A DNA stretch of 12,955 nucleotides from CAJBIL01 sp044359525 (lineage in GTDB: Bacteria > Pseudomonadota > Gammaproteobacteria > Burkholderiales > Rhodocyclaceae): the NCBI GenBank assembly GCA_044359525.1, contig JBIKLY010000091.1, positions 1-12,955 of the forward strand, given 5' to 3'. Shown in pieces: positions 1-6,145 of the stretch (within the stretch, counting starts at the first letter, position 1; every line of letters starts with the position of its first letter). The notes beneath the pieces are model-generated. The model was not told the origin of the DNA. It was given only the letters and a program-made list of their open reading frames with translations, and did not search any database. The position numbers were made by a program, and so were the translations under genes.

Positions 1-16
1 ATTCTTCGTAGGTCAT
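1..16 (-). CDS. Start of an unidentified gene running off the left edge
   Basis: On the minus strand an ATG at 16-14 overlaps the stop codon of the upstream 76-aa gene in an ATGA arrangement. It opens a frame reading Met-Thr-Tyr-Glu-Glu before the window ends. The 4-base overlap is typical of translationally coupled operon partners, so this is probably the true start of the next gene. Only five codons are visible, so no function can be assigned. Confidence 0.4.
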
Positions 17-243
17 TTTTGCGCTTGCAGCGTGACGTAGGCGGCGCGCAGGCGATGGTGCATCTCACAGCCCTTGAGCGCCATTCCTGGTGCTTCGATG
101 TTTGGTGCGCCGGCGATCTCTTCCAGATCAAAACCGGGCTCGGGGAAACCGGCCAGCGCGTCGAGAGCGCGGCCCTGCAGCAGCTCGGTAAGCGAGCGTT
201 CGAGGGAGGCGTTCTTGCCGACGATGAAGTGTTCAGTTTGCAT
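13..243 (-). CDS. Small hypothetical protein (76 aa)
   Basis: I do not recognise this 76-residue protein. It is soluble-looking, with no signal peptide and no membrane segment. It begins MQTEHFIVGKNASLERSLTE and has an acidic centre (DLEEIAG) and a basic C-terminus. Two signs support it as a real gene. Its TGA overlaps an ATG in an ATGA junction (positions 16-13), implying a coupled downstream gene. A promoter-like TAGACT-16 bp-TACAAT lies 41-68 bases upstream. No good Shine-Dalgarno sequence is visible before the ATG. A plus-strand frame over the same bases (19-333) is composition-biased and looks like a shadow. It could be a small regulatory or accessory subunit of whatever follows it; this cannot be told from the sequence. 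Confidence 0.5.
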   Translation of the reverse strand: MQTEHFIVGKNASLERSLTELLQGRALDALAGFPEPGFDLEEIAGAPNIEAPGMALKGCEMHHRLRAAYVTLQAQK

Positions 244-283
244 GGGGTGTCTTGCCGGGTGCGTTGGATTGGAGAGAGGCCGA

Positions 284-311
284 ATTGTACCGGTCTTGCC
301 CGATCAGTCTA
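284..311 (-). promoter_or_regulatory. Candidate sigma70 promoter for the 76-aa gene
   Basis: Reading the minus strand, TAGACT (311-306, 4/6 match to TTGACA) is followed after 16 bases by TACAAT (289-284, 5/6 match to TATAAT). Transcription would start near 277 and give a leader of about 34 nt to the ATG at 243. Assigned by eye only. Confidence 0.4.
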
Positions 312-363
312 CCGCCGGTTTGTGCCAGAATAAGCACAACGTTACCAGAGGGAGATTGCAATA

Positions 364-1263
364 ATGACAAAAGCAAAAGTTCCGTCCTTTGACCTGCAAC
401 AGGTCATTGATGCCAGTCCGGTGGCCACCTTCGTGGTCGACGTCAATCATGTGGTTACCCACTGGAACCATGCGCTGGAAGAGCTGTCCGGCATTCCCGC
501 CAGCGAAGTGGTGGGGACGCATCATCAGTGGCGCGCCTTTTACCCGGCGCATCGCCCGGTGCTGGCCGATCTGGTCGTTGATGGTCTGCAGGGGGGGCTG
601 CTGAACCGTTACTACGGCGGCAAGTTTCATTCGTCTGACCTGATCCCGGGCGCCGTCGAGGCCGAGGATTATTTTCCGGCGCTTGAGGGCGGGGCAGCGT
701 GGCTGTATTTCACTGCTTCACCGCTGCGCGACGCCGATGGAAAAATTGTTGGCGCTGTGGAAACCCTGCAGGACGTCACTGAACGCAAGCAGGAGCAGAT
801 CGCGCGGCGTGAGAGTGAGCGCCGTCTGGCCGATATCGTTGGTGGTTGTCCGGTGGCCATGTTCGTGATTGACGCAAATTCCCGTATCACCCACTGGAAC
901 CGCGCCTGCGAACGTTTGACCGGCGTTCCGGCGACGGAGATGATTGGCAAGAGCGATGGCTGGCGGGCGTTTTATCCTTTCGACAACCGGCGCGTCGTGC
1001 TCGCTGAAATGATTGTTTCCGGTGCTACTGAAGATGAAGTGCGGCGGCACTATGAAGGTCGCGCTCGCAAATCGGAACTGGTTGCCGGCGCATTTGAAGC
1101 GGAGGATTTTTTCCCGTCTTTTGGCGAAAGTGGGAAATGGCTGTATTTCCTTGCTTCGCCACTGCATGACCGGACTGGCAAGGTAACCGGCGCCATTGAG
1201 ACCCTGCTCGACATCAGCGATCGCAAGCAGGCTGAAGTAGCGGCTGCCAACGGGCGCGAGTGA
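364..1263 (+). CDS. Tandem PAS-domain protein without output domain (299 aa)
   Basis: The protein consists of two homologous PAS (S-box) modules, at roughly residues 10-143 and 155-289. Each carries the same landmarks: CPVA/SPVA at the start, THWN (32-35 and 176-179), WRAFYP (56-61 and 200-205), EAED(Y/F)FP (99-105 and 245-251), WLYF.ASPL (113-121 and 259-267) and a closing D(V/I)(T/S)(E/D)RKQ. The two copies sit about 144-146 residues apart, so this is an internal duplication. PAS domains of this type usually precede a histidine kinase, GGDEF or response-regulator output, but here the chain ends at residue 299 just after the second PAS domain. It probably senses a small ligand, or docks to another protein, in the cytoplasm. 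There is no transmembrane segment. A strong AGAGGGAG ribosome-binding site lies about 9 bases before the ATG. The signal and the partner are unknown. Confidence 0.9.
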   Translation: MTKAKVPSFDLQQVIDASPVATFVVDVNHVVTHWNHALEELSGIPASEVVGTHHQWRAFYPAHRPVLADLVVDGLQGGLLNRYYGGKFHSSDLIPGAVEAEDYFPALEGGAAWLYFTASPLRDADGKIVGAVETLQDVTERKQEQIARRESERRLADIVGGCPVAMFVIDANSRITHWNRACERLTGVPATEMIGKSDGWRAFYPFDNRRVVLAEMIVSGATEDEVRRHYEGRARKSELVAGAFEAEDFFPSFGESGKWLYFLASPLHDRTGKVTGAIETLLDISDRKQAEVAAANGRE

Positions 1264-1289
1264 TACTTCCTGAATAGACTTCACACGCC

Positions 1290-1709
1290 ATGTTTTCAGG
1301 TTTGATCAAAGAGCTGTCGCAACAGGTCACTGCACTGTCCGATGCGGCCAAGACGCAGGAATTCTGGATCTATGTTGCGCTTGTTCTTGTGCTGGCAGGG
1401 ATGGCGATCGGTGGAATCTACCTGGCTGCGGGATTCGACCCGCTGACCCGCGGCCAGCTCAGAATGGCCGTGTCGTGCCGCACCGGAGAGCGGCAGATCG
1501 GCACCATCATCGTCGGCGTCTTTGTCTTTGGTCTGGCTTGTGTATTTACCCTCGGTGAGGTCGTCAACTGGGTCGAGGAAAAGCGACAGTCACGGGCGCC
1601 CGGCAGGCAGTCGTTCCGGCTCAGTTACTGGCGCCCGATTCTGCACGTTATTGGCACGCTGGCTTTGGGCTTGACCGGTTACCTGCTGATGTCGGCCTGG
1701 TGCTCCTGA
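1290..1709 (+). CDS. Three-helix inner-membrane protein of unknown function (139 aa)
   Basis: I do not recognise the family. Hydrophobic segments at about residues 26-48, 69-89 and 116-136 predict three membrane helices. A charged loop (91-112, with WVEEKRQ and several Arg) separates helices 2 and 3. A polar amphipathic N-terminus of about 25 residues precedes helix 1. The ATG lies 26 bases after the PAS gene's stop codon, so co-transcription with it is likely. The ribosome-binding site is poor. The last 31 bases overlap tail-to-tail with the FHA gene on the opposite strand. By position it might be a membrane partner of the PAS protein or of the kinase/phosphatase/FHA module, but nothing in its sequence shows this. 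Confidence 0.7.
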   Translation: MFSGLIKELSQQVTALSDAAKTQEFWIYVALVLVLAGMAIGGIYLAAGFDPLTRGQLRMAVSCRTGERQIGTIIVGVFVFGLACVFTLGEVVNWVEEKRQSRAPGRQSFRLSYWRPILHVIGTLALGLTGYLLMSAWCS

Positions 1710-2386
1710 GTCTGCTTGAACACCAACCGGTAACCGGCGGCCTCGATCAGATCGTCGTTGCGCAGTGCACGCACTGCAGCACCGATGGAATTCCGGTTGA
1801 CGCGTGGATACCTCGGCCCTTCGACGTGAGTAAGAAAATAGCCCTGTGGCCGTCGGGTAATGACAATCAGCTGATCGCCAGGCGTGCCGAAGGTAGTCAC
1901 CACACGATCAAGGGTAATGTCATCGCCGTCATTGTGGTGGCCCGCACTTTCCAGCACCGTGATGCTGCCAGCAGGGAATCTGGTCTTGCTGGGGCGGGTG
2001 GCCGCTAACCCCATGACCGGTATGCCCTCAATTGACTCGCCGTTACGCGGTAACGCCTTGATCAGCAGGGTGCGCTCGAGTTCGACGTCAGCGGCGACGC
2101 GCGAACTCAGATAGAGCAGATGATGAGCGCCAAGCTCGACGACATCACGATGCTGCAGGATCTGTCGCGTTAGCGGCTTGCCGTTGATCCGGGTGCCATT
2201 GCTGCTGGCCAGGTCTTCGATGATCTGATCGTCACCGACCGAAAGGATTCGTGCATGCTCACGGCTCAACTGCGGGTCGTTGATGACAATGTCGTTGCCG
2301 GTTTCGCGCCCGATCTTCAGGCAGCGGGTATCGATAAAGTGCTGCTGCAGCACGGTTCCGTTCAGACTCAATACGAGCTTGGCCAA
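1679..2386 (-). CDS. FHA-domain protein with a second, degenerate FHA-like domain (235 aa)
   Basis: FHA domains bind phosphothreonine peptides, so this is the likely reader of the adjacent kinase. The N-terminal domain (about 22-95) has the full signature: Gly26-Arg27, Asn31, Ser41-Arg42-Glu-His44, Asn63-Gly64-Thr65 and Asn68-Gly69. A second FHA-like unit spans about 138-224. There TFGTPGDQ aligns with the strand normally carrying Gly-Arg, followed by VITRRPQGYFL, HVEG, PRVN and a closing AGYRLVF. The key Arg is replaced by Thr168, so phosphate binding there is doubtful. The start codon lies 3 bases after the PP2C stop codon, so the two are almost certainly co-transcribed and coupled. The 3' end overlaps the convergent membrane-protein gene by 31 bases. 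No DNA-binding or membrane region is seen; it should act as a cytoplasmic adaptor. Confidence 0.92.
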   Translation of the reverse strand: MAKLVLSLNGTVLQQHFIDTRCLKIGRETGNDIVINDPQLSREHARILSVGDDQIIEDLASSNGTRINGKPLTRQILQHRDVVELGAHHLLYLSSRVAADVELERTLLIKALPRNGESIEGIPVMGLAATRPSKTRFPAGSITVLESAGHHNDGDDITLDRVVTTFGTPGDQLIVITRRPQGYFLTHVEGPRYPRVNRNSIGAAVRALRNDDLIEAAGYRLVFKQTQEHQADISR

Positions 2387-2389
2387 GGT

Positions 2390-3220
2390 CTATCTCCGCA
2401 CTTTAGTGAACCGGTTGAGCAGGCGACGGAGCCAGCCTGCCGGTTTGCGTGCGGACGCATCACCAAGCACGCGGACCAGCGCCACCGTGATGTTGTCATA
2501 ACCACCATTGTCATTGGCGAGCTGGATGAGGTGATGGGCGGTCAGTGGCAGGCTGGTTTTCAGTGAGTCCATGATGAGTTCGATATCACGCTCTTCGACA
2601 AGATCGCTCAGGCCATCGGTGCACAACAGGAAAAAATCACCGGCACACAGCGTCTCTTCCTGCCGATGAACCGTGACGTGTTCGCTGGCACCGAGTGCCT
2701 GTGTGACGAGGTGACGGTTGTGCGAATCGCCGGCATCTTCGGCGGCAATCAGGCCGAGGTCGACCTGGTCATGCAGCATCGAATCATCACGTGTCAGCAG
2801 TTGCAGTTGGCCATTTCGCAGGCGATAGATGCGCGAATCGCCGACGTGCAGAAGTGTTACCTGTTCGCCGTGGAAAATGGCCAGGGCCAGCGTCGTGCCC
2901 ATGCCGCTGCAGTTGGCCTGCTGCCGAGCCGCCGCATGAATGGCTGTATTCGCTTCGACAACAATCTGCTCGGCAAACTGCATCGGCATCGCTTGTGACG
3001 TGCCGGTCCGGAACAGCAGGATTTTTTCCCGCAAACGCTTGCCGACGATATCAAGCGCCATACGACTGGCGACGTCACCGGCGCGATGCCCGCCCATACC
3101 ATCGGCCACCATGGTGACTGCGTATTCGCTGTCGACGGTGGCTGAGTCCTCGTTGATGGCACGAACCCGGCCGGGGTCGGACAGGCTGACGAACTCAAGG
3201 TGATAATCCTGCTTGTTCAA
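2390..3220 (-). CDS. PP2C-type Ser/Thr protein phosphatase
   Basis: This is a metal-dependent (Mn/Mg) PPM-family phosphatase of the bacterial PrpC/Stp type. It is expected to reverse the phosphorylation made by the divergently encoded kinase. All core motifs are present (numbering from the TTG at 3220): RAINEDS (20-26), VADGMGG (38-44, ligand Asp40), GMGTTLA (107-112), HVGDSRIYR (125-133), CTDGLSD (200-206, ligand Asp202) and GYDNITV (240-246, Asp242). The start is uncertain. An ATG at 3301 would add 27 residues, but those codons run through a 10-bp repeat array and give low-complexity FPTLP-like sequence, whereas family members begin just before the EFVSLSDPG stretch. I therefore prefer the TTG, although it lacks a clear ribosome-binding site. 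The C-terminus is short and basic with no membrane anchor, so the enzyme is cytoplasmic. Confidence 0.92.
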   Translation of the reverse strand: MNKQDYHLEFVSLSDPGRVRAINEDSATVDSEYAVTMVADGMGGHRAGDVASRMALDIVGKRLREKILLFRTGTSQAMPMQFAEQIVVEANTAIHAAARQQANCSGMGTTLALAIFHGEQVTLLHVGDSRIYRLRNGQLQLLTRDDSMLHDQVDLGLIAAEDAGDSHNRHLVTQALGASEHVTVHRQEETLCAGDFFLLCTDGLSDLVEERDIELIMDSLKTSLPLTAHHLIQLANDNGGYDNITVALVRVLGDASARKPAGWLRRLLNRFTKVRR

Positions 3221-3230
3221 TTTTGGCGGC

Positions 3231-3280
3231 CGGCAAGTGTTGGGAAGTGTAGGAAAATGTAGGGAAGTGTTGGAAAACGG
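3231..3280. repeat. Five-copy 10-bp tandem repeat in the kinase/phosphatase divergent region
   Basis: Five successive 10-base blocks read CGGCAAGTGT, TGGGAAGTGT, AGGAAAATGT, AGGGAAGTGT and TGGAAAACGG. The consensus is (t/a)GGgAAgTGT, in exact 10-bp register, so every copy faces the same side of the helix. The array sits just upstream of the preferred PP2C start and inside the space shared with the divergent kinase gene. The period is not a multiple of three, which fits a DNA- or RNA-level role better than a coding one. Confidence 0.75.
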
Positions 3281-3290
3281 TTGCGCAGAA

Positions 3291-3319
3291 ATATAGCACA
3301 TCGTCCTTGGTTTTCTTGA
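3291..3319 (-). promoter_or_regulatory. Candidate promoter for the PP2C-FHA operon
   Basis: On the minus strand TATATT (3296-3291) is a good -10 hexamer. The best -35 at 17-bp spacing is TCAAGA (3319-3314), only 3/6. Transcription starting near 3284 would place the 10-bp repeats in the leader, before the TTG start at 3220. This supports the shorter PP2C reading frame but is not proof of it. Confidence 0.35.
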
Positions 3320-3345
3320 CAGTAGCGTGATGAGAACCCAATATC
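3316..3345 (+). promoter_or_regulatory. Candidate promoter for the Ser/Thr kinase gene
   Basis: A perfect TTGACA -35 (3316-3321) is followed after 18 bases by AATATC (3340-3345), a weak 3/6 -10. The element lies 55-84 bases upstream of the kinase ATG. It overlaps the proposed -35 of the opposite-strand PP2C promoter, so the two would compete for polymerase. Confidence 0.35.
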
Positions 3346-3399
3346 CGGCTTTGCCCGCGCGCCAAGCGCTGTGCCCTGATCAATCCCGCCCAGCCGCTC

Positions 3400-4782
3400 A
3401 TGCCACTCACCCAATTAGGTCGTTACAAAATCACCGGAACGCTTGGGCGGGGCGCCATGGGTACTGTCTATCAGGCACACGATCCGCTGATCGAGCGTAC
3501 CGTGGCGATCAAGACGGTGGCTTGTCATGGTCTGTCGCGTGAAGAAGCGGAGGCCTTCGAGCAGCGCTTCTACCGTGAGGCAAAGTCCGCCGGGCGACTC
3601 AACCATCCGAATATCGTAACCATCCACGACGTCGGACGCAGCGACGATCTGGCGTATATCGCCATGGAGTTTCTTACCGGGCGTTCGCTGCGCGAGCTGC
3701 TGGATTCCGGGGTTGTTCTGCCGCTTGAACGTATCACCGAAATTGCTGCGCAGATTGCCGACGGCCTGGCGTTTGCCCACGCCAACGATGTGGTACATCG
3801 CGATATCAAGCCGGCCAATATCATGGTGCTCGACAATGACACCGTGAAAATCGCCGATTTTGGTGTGGCGCTTCTGCCAAGTGGTTCGCACACGGTCGAG
3901 GGTACGGCCTTTGGTTCGCCAAAATACATGTCGCCTGAGCAGGTCACCGGGCAAAAGGCGGATGGCCGTTCGGATATTTTTTCGCTGGGTGCCGTGCTCT
4001 ACGAAATGCTGGCCGGATGTCCTCCGTTCAGTGGCGATGATCTCAATGCGGTCCTTTTTCAGGTGCTCAATGGCGCACCGCCGCTGCCTTCAATCTACCG
4101 GCCCGGCCTGCCGCGCGGTTTTGACCGGATCGTTGCCCGTGCCCTGGCCAAGAATCCGGACAAGCGCTATCAGAATGCCGGTGAGATGGCTGCAGACCTG
4201 CGTAAATATCACCGTTTCGCCCGGTTGGCGCAGAAAAAGCAGGATGCCAGCCGCGCCTCGTCAAAGATCGATACGGCGCCGGGTGATGTGACGGTTCGTC
4301 TGGATACGCTCAAAACCAATCCTGCCTGGCGCAGGCCTCTCTTGCGCTACGGCGCGGTGCTGCTGTTTCTGGGGTTTTTATTCGGTGGCTGGCTGTTGCT
4401 GCGTCCAGAAGCGCCGTTAACCGGACCTGTTGAGGTTGTCGATAGCAGGCCGCAGGTCGGAGCGCCTCAGGTCTTGCCCGCTCCCCCGGTGGCTCCCGCT
4501 CCGCCGGTTGTTGCGCAGGCCGCCGAGCCTGCTGCAGCGCCATCATCAGCCGCCGCCACACCGGTGGCTGTGGCCGAAGGTCGCGTTCGTCTGGCCATCA
4601 CGCCTTGGGGCGAAGTCTATGTTGACGGCAAGAACGCAGGCGTCTCGCCACCGCTCACGGAAATCCGTTTGCCTGCCGGCAAGCACAGTATCGAAATCCG
4701 CAACGGCAGCTTTGCCCCGCACCGCAAGGATATCGAAATCTCCGCTGCGGCGACTCAGCGTATCAAGCACAAATTCGAATAG
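3400..4782 (+). CDS. Membrane-anchored Ser/Thr protein kinase with C-terminal PEGA domain (460 aa)
   Basis: This is a Hanks-type eukaryotic-like kinase (PknB/Stk family). The kinase domain spans about residues 8-270 with every catalytic element: glycine loop GRGAMGTV (16-23), ATP-binding Lys38, helix-C Glu60, catalytic loop HRDIKPAN (133-140, base Asp135), DFG (153-155), and an activation segment ending FGSPKYMSPE (171-180). A basic juxtamembrane stretch leads to one membrane helix (about 317-334). A Pro/Ala-rich linker (about 340-394) and a PEGA domain (about 395-460, with VYVDGKNAG and LPAGKHSIEI) follow. The kinase should face the cytoplasm and the PEGA domain the periplasm, where it may sense the envelope or a surface ligand. 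It lacks PASTA repeats, unlike Gram-positive PknB. It is divergent from the PP2C-FHA operon, which would supply its phosphatase and reader. The ribosome-binding site is weak. Confidence 0.95.
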   Translation: MPLTQLGRYKITGTLGRGAMGTVYQAHDPLIERTVAIKTVACHGLSREEAEAFEQRFYREAKSAGRLNHPNIVTIHDVGRSDDLAYIAMEFLTGRSLRELLDSGVVLPLERITEIAAQIADGLAFAHANDVVHRDIKPANIMVLDNDTVKIADFGVALLPSGSHTVEGTAFGSPKYMSPEQVTGQKADGRSDIFSLGAVLYEMLAGCPPFSGDDLNAVLFQVLNGAPPLPSIYRPGLPRGFDRIVARALAKNPDKRYQNAGEMAADLRKYHRFARLAQKKQDASRASSKIDTAPGDVTVRLDTLKTNPAWRRPLLRYGAVLLFLGFLFGGWLLLRPEAPLTGPVEVVDSRPQVGAPQVLPAPPVAPAPPVVAQAAEPAAAPSSAAATPVAVAEGRVRLAITPWGEVYVDGKNAGVSPPLTEIRLPAGKHSIEIRNGSFAPHRKDIEISAAATQRIKHKFE

Positions 4783-4817
4783 GCGCTTACCTGACGAGGC
4801 GCCCCGCGTGTTTCCCG

Positions 4818-5966
4818 TCAGTGCGCGTTTGATCCGCTGGCCGGCTTGTCGAGAGAGGGGTAGTCGGTGTAGCCGTGCGCATCGCCGCCATACAGCGTCG
4901 CGCTATCCAGCGCGTTGAGTGGCGCATTTTGGCGGAGGCGTTCGACGAGATCGGGGTTGGCGATGAAGGCCTTGCCGAAGGCGATCAGGTCGGCGGTGTT
5001 TTTTAAGCGCGCCTCGATTGCCATTTCCCGCGTGTAGCCGTTGTTCGCCATGTAGGTGTTGGGAAACAGGCGGCGCAGCTTGTCGGGATCGAAGTCAGTC
5101 GGCTTGCCGGGAATGCGCGGTCCGCCAGTCATCCCCTCGATGATGTGCAGGAAACCGATGTCGCGTTTGGCGAGTTCCTGCACGGCATAGGTGAATAGCG
5201 GTTCGGGATTGCTGTCGTCGATGTCGTTAACGGCGCTGATCGGTGACAGGCGCACGCCGACGCGATCCTTTTCCCAGACTTCGAGAATCGCATCGGTCAC
5301 TTCGAGCAGCAGGCGCGTGCGGTTCTCGACACTGCCGCCGTAGCGGTCACTGCGCAGGTTGGTTTTGTCGCGCAGGAATTGGTCGATCAGGTAACCGTTG
5401 GCGGCGTGAATCTCGACGCCGTCAAAGCCCGCTGCCCTGGCGTTCTGCGCGGCACGCCGGTAGTCGACGACGATGCCTGGCAATTCGATGAGTTCCAGCG
5501 CGCGTGGCGTCACCATGTCCTCCTTGCCCTGGCCGGTGAACACCCAGCCTTTGGGTGTGACAGCCGACGGGGCGACCGGCAGCGCGCCGCCTTCCTGCAA
5601 TGCCGGGTGCGAGATGCGACCGACGTGCCAGAGCTGGATGACGATCTTGCCACCTTTGGCGTGCACGGCGTCGGTTACCAGCTTCCAGCCGGCGATCTGT
5701 TCGGCGCTGTAGATGCCCGGTGTCTGGATGTAGCCCTTGCCCTGCGGCGAGATTTGCGAAGCCTCACTGATGATCAGACCGGCACTGGCGCGCTGTGCAT
5801 AGTAGGTCACCGTTAGCGGCCCCGGCACGTCACCGGCGAGCGCCCGGCTGCGGGTGAGCGGCGCCATCACGATGCGATTGGCGAGGGGCAGCGAGCCTAT
5901 TCTGCAGGGCTGAAAAAGATCAGTTATGGCTGATTTGTCAGAACTTTCGTTGCGTTTTAGGGACAT
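4818..5966 (-). CDS. nemA: Old Yellow Enzyme-family FMN ene-reductase (NemA/N-ethylmaleimide reductase-like, 382 aa)
   Basis: This NAD(P)H-dependent flavin oxidoreductase reduces activated C=C bonds (enones, maleimides) and often nitro compounds; the natural substrate is unknown. The TIM-barrel landmarks are clear: NRIVMAPLTRSRA (30-42), IQLWHVGR (110-117), the substrate-binding HAANGY (His187, Asn190, catalytic Tyr192), the family block beginning DRYGGSVENR (207-216), and the C-terminal phosphate-binding region LIAFGKAFIANPDL. I chose the ATG at 5966 because an AGGAG (5977-5973) sits 6 bases upstream. An ATG at 6014 in the same frame would add 16 residues without a ribosome-binding site. Length is normal for the family. 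In E. coli nemA follows the repressor gene nemR; no TetR-type gene is present here. It is convergent with the kinase gene and divergent from the CNNM gene. Confidence 0.93.
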   Translation of the reverse strand: MSLKRNESSDKSAITDLFQPCRIGSLPLANRIVMAPLTRSRALAGDVPGPLTVTYYAQRASAGLIISEASQISPQGKGYIQTPGIYSAEQIAGWKLVTDAVHAKGGKIVIQLWHVGRISHPALQEGGALPVAPSAVTPKGWVFTGQGKEDMVTPRALELIELPGIVVDYRRAAQNARAAGFDGVEIHAANGYLIDQFLRDKTNLRSDRYGGSVENRTRLLLEVTDAILEVWEKDRVGVRLSPISAVNDIDDSNPEPLFTYAVQELAKRDIGFLHIIEGMTGGPRIPGKPTDFDPDKLRRLFPNTYMANNGYTREMAIEARLKNTADLIAFGKAFIANPDLVERLRQNAPLNALDSATLYGGDAHGYTDYPSLDKPASGSNAH

Positions 5967-6079
5967 TGTTGACTCCTGATTATCTGAACTGGGCACCATG
6001 TGTGAAAGTAGCAAAATAATAACTTGTTGTCCGTGCGCCAGCAGACAATCGATGTGGGCGTCGAGTGAAAATGCTGTGC

Positions 6080-6088
6080 TGTTACAAT
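6080..6088 (+). promoter_or_regulatory. Extended -10 promoter element for the CNNM/CBS gene
   Basis: TGT-TACAAT (6080-6088) matches an extended -10 (TGn plus 5/6 of TATAAT), which can work with a weak -35. The best upstream hexamer, TCGAGT (6061-6066), matches only 3/6. It lies about 60 bases before the ATG at 6146, in the 179-base space shared with the divergent flavin reductase gene. Confidence 0.45.
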
Positions 6089-6145
6089 GGCCCTCATCTC
6101 AACACTGAAGTCGCGCGCATCGATTGCGAAAGGCGGCTTTGATTC

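Noticed and set aside
19..333. Plus-strand 104-aa frame
   Set aside because: It overlaps the minus-strand 76-aa gene, which has a coupled ATGA junction and a promoter-like sequence. The plus frame has no recognisable protein.
718..1284. Minus-strand 188-aa frame within the PAS gene
   Set aside because: It is fully antisense to a clear two-PAS protein and has shadow-like composition.
1679..4782. Type VI secretion regulatory locus
   Set aside because: The kinase, phosphatase and FHA trio is reminiscent of one, but no Tss, Hcp, VgrG or ClpV gene is present in the window.
4782..4803. GGCGC…GCGCC stem as a terminator between the kinase and flavin reductase genes
   Set aside because: The stem is only 5 bp with a 12-base loop and no T run on either strand.
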